Origin: an uncultured Coriobacteriaceae bacterium
Lineage (GTDB): Bacteria; Actinomycetota; Coriobacteriia; Coriobacteriales; Atopobiaceae
NCBI GenBank assembly: GCA_900551595.1
Contig: URWR01000010.1
Coordinates: forward strand, 1 to 21,449
DNA: 21,449 bases
Direction of reading: 5' to 3'
A program made the translations under genes and the position numbers. This document shows positions 16,430-21,449 of this stretch, piece by piece (the first letter of the stretch is position 1; each line of letters opens with the position of its first letter). The notes under the pieces were generated by a model, which was not told where the DNA came from, ran no database searches, and saw only the letters and a list, made by a program, of their open reading frames with translations.

Positions 16430-17285
16430 CGAGTCGAGTTGCATCAACCAATTGACGGCACCTTTCGTGGTCGCGTATGCCTATCGACATAAAGAAGATG
16501 GTGTATTCGGGAGAAATTTGCAGATTGGGCCCATGGAGATATTCCTCGAGCTCAAAGCCAACTGCCGGGATTTGGAGCGTTTCTCCGTATTTAAGAGCGC
16601 CTTCACAGGCAACACCATAGTTTGCCCCGGCGCCTACCAACATCACACGCTCCATTGAGGAGAGTTCCTTATAACGCGCGTCAATGATGGCGGGAACTTG
16701 TATAGTGGCTTGTTCAAAACGGGTGATAATTTGCTCTAGCTTGGCATACTCGGCTTCAACACCGGCCTCATCCAGACGTCCTTCTCGCTGTGCAACGCCA
16801 ATGCCAAAGAGTGCCAAGAAAAAGGCAAATGAGGTAACGCCTTTTGTGACGTAACCAACAAGCTCTTCACCTACGCCGTAATCAACGAGAATGTCTGCGG
16901 CATCTTTGAAGTCACTTGAAGGATCGCCGGTGAGTCCAATAGCTGGACGCCCGGCAGCACGAATGGTCTCTAAGGCAGCTAGTGCATTGGTTGAATAGCC
17001 ACTCTGCGAAACAACAAAGCAGAACTCATCGTCGGGAAGTTCATGCTCATAGGCGCAAAACGTATAGGGCTCGGTGATAATAACTTCTCGCTGGAGCATA
17101 TGGCGCAGATAATGACGGCCAACGAGCGATCCATTGCGGGAGCTTCCGCAGGCCACAATGCGTACACGGCGGTATGAACCAGCGCAAAATGCCTCTACAA
17201 GTGGAGCGGCAACATCGTTGGCAATTTGCGAGCGCAATACTTCGGGGGTTTGTTTAACGTAGTCGACCATGGTTGGACGAGACAT
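16371..17285 (-). CDS. SIS-domain sugar isomerase/deglycase, C-terminally truncated
   Basis: The 304-residue protein belongs to the GlmS-type two-SIS-domain group that includes FrlB, FraB and the Gfr deglycases. Sugar-phosphate loops are ACGSSRNGS (45-53) and SQSGYST (93-99), and the second domain has FELEEYLHGP (HGP at 251-253). After TDRV (287-290) the resemblance stops. The last 14 residues are encoded on the reverse of the PH-domain remnant and look accidental. The intact neighbouring SIS protein (19572-20675) continues about 60 residues beyond this point, covering the last helices and the C-terminal tail that closes the active site in GlmS-type enzymes. Function is therefore probably lost or impaired. 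The start at 17285 is strong, with AAGGAGC six bases upstream. It is the last gene of the leftward SIS-ROK-SIS operon, 44 bases after the ROK gene. Confidence 0.85.
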   Translation of the reverse strand: MSRPTMVDYVKQTPEVLRSQIANDVAAPLVEAFCAGSYRRVRIVACGSSRNGSLVGRHYLRHMLQREVIITEPYTFCAYEHELPDDEFCFVVSQSGYSTNALAALETIRAAGRPAIGLTGDPSSDFKDAADILVDYGVGEELVGYVTKGVTSFAFFLALFGIGVAQREGRLDEAGVEAEYAKLEQIITRFEQATIQVPAIIDARYKELSSMERVMLVGAGANYGVACEGALKYGETLQIPAVGFELEEYLHGPNLQISPEYTIFFMSIGIRDHERCRQLVDATRLVTDRVFSLCNHHHQLYQNP

Positions 17286-17329
17286 AGAGCTCCTTCCATT
17301 GTGGAATAAAACCGTGCCTAAAATGTGTA

Positions 17330-18256
17330 TTAGCTTGCGAAGAGTGAAGCAGCGCCAATAATGCCGGAGTCCTCTTTAAGCGTGGTGAGCAATACGTCGG
17401 TGTGTTGACCTTCGTATACCTCTGCAACCAATGCCTTCTGTATGTGCTCAATCCAAGGCCCAAGGGCGTGAGCTACGCCGCCTGCCAACACGATGGCGTC
17501 GGGACAATAGATGTAGACGTAGCTATTAAGGGCTCGACAAAGCATGGAGATATACCACTGCACGATCTCTTGAGCTTGTTTATCACCAGCTTGAGCACGC
17601 TGGAACAGCACTTCATTGGTGGCATTTTCTCCCAGCTTGTCATGCACCAGCTTGGCAAGTGAGGTGCCAGAGCAAGTGGATTCAAAGCAGCCTGTTTGTC
17701 CGCAATAGCAGGGCTCACTATCCAAGCAGGCAAACTCGTTGCCAGTTCGGACTAAGATATGGCCAGCTAAATGCATGGATGAGTCGGCACCAACAGGGCG
17801 TTTGTCTTCAACCAATCCAACACCAATGCCTGTGCCGAGGGTAAGAACAAGCACGCGGTGGTAAGGCGCTCCCACACCCGAAACTGCCTCTGCCAGGGCG
17901 ATGAGTCGAGCATCGTTGTCTACACGGGCAGGCAGCTTGAGGCATTCGGATATTTTTGCCCCAAGTGGATAGCCATGCGTGAGGAACGGCACAAATGAAG
18001 ACATGCCATCTATGGAGCCATCGGCAAACACATAGCTGCCAATAGAAACACCGACAGCATGAGGTTGGCCAACCTGTGCCGCCTGTTTTGATACGAGATC
18101 GGAAATAGTGGCGAAAAAGGCGGCTTCCTCACGGGGCGTGGGCGCGACATCCGAAGAAAGAACTTCATGGGTGGCTACGTTATATATTCCGCATTTAATG
18201 CGCGTACCACCAATATCGAGACCTACCACAAGGTTTTGATCTGTGGGTGTACTCAT
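17330..18256 (-). CDS. ROK-family sugar kinase with intact zinc motif
   Basis: The 308-residue protein is a ROK kinase that phosphorylates a hexose, amino sugar or related compound with ATP. It shows DIGGTRIK (14-21) for phosphate binding, VDNDA (112-116) with catalytic D115, GTGIGVGLV (141-149), zinc ligand H166 and the cysteine motif CYCGQTGCFE (183-192). No DNA-binding domain precedes the kinase, so it is an enzyme rather than a NagC/Mlc-type repressor. The ATG at 18256 overlaps the upstream SIS stop codon as ATGA, which argues for this start over an in-frame GTG at 18268 and indicates translational coupling. With SIS partners on both sides, it probably supplies the 6-phosphorylated substrate that the deglycases need; the substrate is not known. 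Confidence 0.93.
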   Translation of the reverse strand: MSTPTDQNLVVGLDIGGTRIKCGIYNVATHEVLSSDVAPTPREEAAFFATISDLVSKQAAQVGQPHAVGVSIGSYVFADGSIDGMSSFVPFLTHGYPLGAKISECLKLPARVDNDARLIALAEAVSGVGAPYHRVLVLTLGTGIGVGLVEDKRPVGADSSMHLAGHILVRTGNEFACLDSEPCYCGQTGCFESTCSGTSLAKLVHDKLGENATNEVLFQRAQAGDKQAQEIVQWYISMLCRALNSYVYIYCPDAIVLAGGVAHALGPWIEHIQKALVAEVYEGQHTDVLLTTLKEDSGIIGAASLFAS

Positions 18257-19338
18257 TGTACGATCCACCCCTCTTCAAAGAACATGCCGGGCTCAATGTT
18301 GTTGGCGATGGCACATTGATATGAGAGAAGCTGGAAGTACAGTGCCTGTACAAGCATCATATGTGCGCCATCAAGCTCCAAATCTGGAAGCTCAACATAT
18401 ACCGTGGCATCCATATCTGAGCCAGCGGGACCGATGTAGATGTTTTCGGGCTGTGCCTGTGTGATGTAGTTCCAGATCATGCGAGAACGGTCGTCTCCCA
18501 AAACATCAAGCAGCACGGGTACCGTCTTTGATTTTGTAATCTTTTGAGCGCGAATGAGCTCCATGGGACCGTGATAGAAATTATCGAGTGACATAACATT
18601 TGCTGGCACTTTGGCAGTTTCTTCCAGCCACAGCGATGCGCTGCGCATCATGTTGATGCCCTGTGCACGAGAGAGCATGTAGAAGCTATCGGCGCTGTCA
18701 AGGAAAGGAATCTGTTCTATAGCGCACAGCCAGTTCTTCTTGTTCTCTTCCATCCAATCAAAAGCAGCATGGAGGCGTGCAACGTAGGTGGGATCTGGCT
18801 CATCATGATCCATCATGTGAGCAACAAAAAGTCCGCAAAGTGCCATTGAGCTGTAGGCTTTGATGCAAACGATTTTGTCGTAGCTTGCTATGTCGTGCAG
18901 CATGACGGTGCAGTGCTGGCCCATGGTTGAGGTGGGGGTCATGGTAATAGCTACCGAGGTGTAACCATGCTCGGTGAGCCATACAGAAAAGTCAGCAACC
19001 TCACGACTTTCTCCAGAGCGCGACATCAGAATATAGAGTGCATGTTTGCTTACGCGCTCGGGATGGTGGATAAGCTCGGCGGTTTCTACCAGCGTGACAT
19101 TGCGCATGCCGCGGTCGAGAAGTGCCTCGTACATAGGCATAAGCGAGTAGAGTGCACTGCCCATAGAAGTGAGAACAATCTCACTGGCCAAATTTGCAAG
19201 GCGTGCAACCTCTTTTACCGTTTCCAGGCGATCTGTCGTGAGATCGTTGAGTACACGATGAAGTTCCTCGGGTTGCTGATAGATGTTTTCCAAAATGGGA
19301 TTTATGGTTGCGCTGTCTTGTGTGGTTTCTTCTGCCAT
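18253..19338 (-). CDS. SIS-domain sugar isomerase/deglycase
   Basis: The 361-residue protein is a full-length GlmS-like double SIS protein without the glutaminase domain. Sugar-phosphate binding is seen in LTSMGSALYS and in MSRSGESREVA of the first domain, and the second domain carries YHGPMEL. The C-terminus ends in a helix and a short tail, as expected for a complete enzyme. It is the first gene of the leftward operon, with GGAGG seven bases ahead of the ATG, and its stop overlaps the ROK kinase start. Members of this group cleave phosphorylated Amadori products (FrlB, FraB, GfrE/GfrF) or isomerize amino-sugar phosphates (AgaS, GlmS). The neighbourhood favours a deglycase. Confidence 0.88.
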   Translation of the reverse strand: MAEETTQDSATINPILENIYQQPEELHRVLNDLTTDRLETVKEVARLANLASEIVLTSMGSALYSLMPMYEALLDRGMRNVTLVETAELIHHPERVSKHALYILMSRSGESREVADFSVWLTEHGYTSVAITMTPTSTMGQHCTVMLHDIASYDKIVCIKAYSSMALCGLFVAHMMDHDEPDPTYVARLHAAFDWMEENKKNWLCAIEQIPFLDSADSFYMLSRAQGINMMRSASLWLEETAKVPANVMSLDNFYHGPMELIRAQKITKSKTVPVLLDVLGDDRSRMIWNYITQAQPENIYIGPAGSDMDATVYVELPDLELDGAHMMLVQALYFQLLSYQCAIANNIEPGMFFEEGWIVQ

Positions 19339-19400
19339 GGTGCCTCCGTTTGTCGTGGCCGTTATGCGTCTACGGGTATCCCTGAAACGCTCATCGGATT

Positions 19401-19420
19401 AACAATGGACATAACTTGTT
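19401..19420. promoter_or_regulatory. Possible operator in the divergent SIS promoter region
   Basis: AACAA (19401-19405) and TTGTT (19416-19420) form an inverted repeat with a 10-base spacer. It lies around the predicted start point of the leftward promoter, a usual place for a repressor site. Evidence is symmetry and position only. Confidence 0.3.
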
Positions 19421-19423
19421 TGG

Positions 19424-19453
19424 AAAGTACCATCAGTTCTGTGTCTCTGTCAA
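19424..19453 (-). promoter_or_regulatory. Putative promoter of the SIS-ROK-SIS operon
   Basis: Read leftward, a perfect TTGACA (19453-19448) is followed after 18 bases by TACTTT (19429-19424). The leader would be about 80 bases. No clear rightward promoter for the gene at 19572 could be picked out by eye. Confidence 0.55.
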
Positions 19454-19571
19454 AAGAGCAAGCTGAGCAAAATAGTGCCTTTGAAGTGCGCAAATGCTGT
19501 TTATGAGGCGTTTTTACTTAGCGGTATGGTAGGAGGCTTTCGCCGAACGGCAAGGCAAGAAAGGAAGGGTT

Positions 19572-20675
19572 ATGTCTTATCCGGAAGCAATGGCACGTGA
19601 GATTGATCAGCAGTCTGAACTGCTACAAGAGCTTTGGGATACCGAGGAAGAGTGGACTAAACCGTTTGTAGAGTTGTGCAAAACGCATAACTTCAAGCGC
19701 CTGCTGTTTGTAGGTAATGGCTCACCATACTATGCCGGGTGTGCACTTCGTTTTGCAGCTGAGCACCTCTTGAAGGTAAATGCAGAATCTGTTCCAGCTG
19801 CTATTTTCAACAATCATGCAACTTTCGATGCTTCGGGCTCGATTGATCCATCCGAAATGCTGCTGGTATGTCCCGCAGAGACTGGCCATTCAAAAGGCCA
19901 GGTTGATGCAGCGCGCAAAGCACGGGCACTGGGCATTCCCGTGGTATGCACCACGCTTAACCCCACCGGCGTACTCGCCCGTGAGTGCGATGTAGTCTTA
20001 GCGAAGCCAGGTGGCCCAGAATATGCCGTTGCATCCACAAAGAATCAGACCATGGCGTTGTTCTTGGTGCTGTGCTGCTTTGTTGAGGGCGGCTATGCAC
20101 AGGGCAACATCACCGAGGAAGAATATAAATCCCTGCGAGAGGCGCTTGCTGCAGTACCACAAAATGTTGGTCGTACCGTAGAGCTCTCCCGTGCATGGTT
20201 TGAGGCAAATGAGCAGCGTCTGATGAATGCGCCGGCTTTCTTCCTTATTGGCTATGGTTCAAACTATGGCACCGTCCAGGAAGGTGCGCTCAAGTTTTAC
20301 GAGACGCACGAGCGTCCGACCTATGCGTTTGAGCTCGAAGAGACACTGCATGGTCCCTTCCGTGCGCTTCACAGCGATGACGTCTGCCTCTTCTTGGCGG
20401 CAGAAGCTGGCGAGGAGCGCGATCGTATGCTGCGTCTGGCAGAGGCTGCAGAGCCTTACTGCAAGAATCGCGTGCTCATTCAGAATGAGAAGCTCGATGC
20501 TGTAGGGGATGCCCTGCCCATCGCAACAAGCGACGTTCCGTATGTCGACGTTATCGAGTACCTGATTCCGATGCAGGTTATTGCTGAGCGCATGAGCGAC
20601 CGTTTGGGAATTGACCTTTCAGAGCCCAAGGTTGCTTCGCTTGATCCGGTTATGCTTCCGGCTTACGAGGATTAG
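19572..20675 (+). CDS. SIS-domain sugar isomerase/deglycase
   Basis: The 367-residue protein is a complete double-SIS enzyme of the GlmS/FrlB group. The first phosphate loop reads GNGSPYYAG (49-57), close to the GSGSSYYA type, and the second reads PAETGHS instead of the usual SxSGxT. EYAVASTKNQT resembles the GlmS block EIGVASTKAYT, and the second domain has FELEETLHGP. GGAAGGG before the ATG supports the start. It is divergent from the leftward SIS operon across a 233-base control region and is followed nine bases later by a second ROK kinase. It likely cleaves a phosphorylated glycated amine. Confidence 0.9.
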   Translation: MSYPEAMAREIDQQSELLQELWDTEEEWTKPFVELCKTHNFKRLLFVGNGSPYYAGCALRFAAEHLLKVNAESVPAAIFNNHATFDASGSIDPSEMLLVCPAETGHSKGQVDAARKARALGIPVVCTTLNPTGVLARECDVVLAKPGGPEYAVASTKNQTMALFLVLCCFVEGGYAQGNITEEEYKSLREALAAVPQNVGRTVELSRAWFEANEQRLMNAPAFFLIGYGSNYGTVQEGALKFYETHERPTYAFELEETLHGPFRALHSDDVCLFLAAEAGEERDRMLRLAEAAEPYCKNRVLIQNEKLDAVGDALPIATSDVPYVDVIEYLIPMQVIAERMSDRLGIDLSEPKVASLDPVMLPAYED

Positions 20676-20684
20676 GGGGTTGCT

Positions 20685-21449
20685 ATGGCCGAAAAAAGTG
20701 TGGTTGCTGCAGAGCAAGAAATTCCTGCTGATGCAACGATTCTTACGGCCGATATTGGCGGCTCAAAGTTCATGGTTGGCTTTGTTTCAGCTGCTGGAGA
20801 AGTGCTCTGTGTTGAGCGCTATGAATGGCTCAATCCTACCGCCGAAGAAATTCTCGATAAGGTGGAATCGGCCCTCCGAGCTCAACTTGAAGCCCACCCC
20901 GATTTGGCAGCTCGCGTTATTGCGGGAGGCCTCACAATTCCGGGTCTTGCTGAGCCAGTAAAAGGTGTATGGCTAGATTCAGATTTCCCACCCATTCGTG
21001 ACCTGCATATTTGCGAGGAACTTTCTGAGCGACTTGGCATTCCATTTTATGGCGACAACGATGGAAACGCTTGTGTGTTGGCCGAGGGCTATTTTGGAAG
21101 TGCCCGCGGAGCAAGCGATTTTATCTATATAACCGTAAGCTCTGGTGTAGGTGGCGGCGCTTGTGTAGGTGGAGAGCTTTTCTATGGAGCTCACTGTGAA
21201 TCGGGCGAGATTGGTCTGACCATCTGCGAGCAGGGTGGACGTCCTTCTCGCTCTGGAAAACAGCACGGACCACTCGAGATGTATTGCTGCACAGAGGGTA
21301 TGTCTCAAACATTCATAGAGCTTGGCGGTCCCAGCGAGGTTGATGGGCACACGCCTGGCGGAAAAGAAATTGCTGCCTGTGCAGAAAAGGGCAATGAGGC
21401 TGCTTTGCGCACAATTGAGCTGGAAGGCAAGCGTTTAGGCCGTGCCATT
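20685..21449 (+). CDS. ROK-family kinase lacking the zinc motif (3' end outside window)
   Basis: The first 255 residues are visible. After a 16-residue polar extension, TADIGGSKFMVGFV (21-34) matches the ROK phosphate loop, GDNDGNA (123-129) holds catalytic D126, and SSGVGGGACVGGELFYG (152-168) and ESGEIG (172-177) are typical ROK blocks. The zinc site is gone: the His normally after GEIG is L178, and the CxCGxxGCxE region is replaced by SRSGKQHGPLEMYCC. This makes the protein unlike its partner at 17330-18256, although fold and catalytic residue remain. GGGGG lies five bases before the ATG, and the gene starts nine bases after the SIS stop, so the two are an operon. It is probably a kinase; a sugar-sensing role without a DNA-binding domain seems less likely. 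Confidence 0.88.
   Translation, partial: MAEKSVVAAEQEIPADATILTADIGGSKFMVGFVSAAGEVLCVERYEWLNPTAEEILDKVESALRAQLEAHPDLAARVIAGGLTIPGLAEPVKGVWLDSDFPPIRDLHICEELSERLGIPFYGDNDGNACVLAEGYFGSARGASDFIYITVSSGVGGGACVGGELFYGAHCESGEIGLTICEQGGRPSRSGKQHGPLEMYCCTEGMSQTFIELGGPSEVDGHTPGGKEIAACAEKGNEAALRTIELEGKRLGRAI

Noticed and set aside
1..21449. CRISPR array, insertion sequence or prophage
   Set aside because: No regularly spaced repeats, transposase, terminal repeats or phage genes were seen on either strand.

Overview
The window reads as chromosomal DNA of an actinobacterium, most likely of the class Coriobacteriia (Collinsella/Olsenella/Atopobium type). This is an inference from a mixed GC content near 50%, purine-rich GGAGG-type ribosome binding sites, the very large FtsX-like permease and the abundance of sugar/amine catabolic genes; there is no rRNA or marker gene to confirm it.

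Region 1 (1-5.7 kb) is ordinary core DNA. It holds the 3' end of an ABC transporter ATPase coupled to a giant FtsX-type permease with a long extracytoplasmic coiled coil, a tRNA-Phe gene with its own promoter and terminator, and an ABC-F ATPase on the opposite strand.

Region 2 (6.2-21.4 kb) looks like one large catabolic island for Amadori-type compounds (sugars joined to amines or amino acids, such as fructoselysine). The markers are a FrlB-like deglycase (6205-7200), a FrlC-like 3-epimerase (7380-8237) and a FrlA-like permease (14523-15958, frameshifted). Around them are a short-chain dehydrogenase, a second APC permease behind a nine-G tract, and a three-gene operon read leftward: a NagB-like protein without two catalytic residues, a PfkB-family sugar kinase and a YtcJ-like amidohydrolase. 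Beyond frlA are two divergent modules that each combine SIS sugar isomerase/deglycase genes with a ROK kinase: SIS, ROK and a truncated SIS leftward, and SIS plus a ROK lacking the zinc motif rightward.

The likely logic is uptake by the APC permeases, C3 epimerization by FrlC, phosphorylation by the PfkB or ROK kinases, and cleavage of the phosphorylated adduct to hexose phosphate plus free amine by the four SIS proteins, which may each serve a different amine. The amidohydrolase, dehydrogenase and NagB-like protein would extend this to substrates outside the known frl, fra and gfr pathways; that extension is inference.

The centre of the island (15.8-16.4 kb) looks damaged. frlA has a frameshift with an in-frame TAG, and the neighbouring SIS gene has lost about 60 C-terminal codons at a junction with a short remnant of a PH-domain (YvbH-like) gene on the other strand. 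No transcriptional regulator gene is visible in the window.
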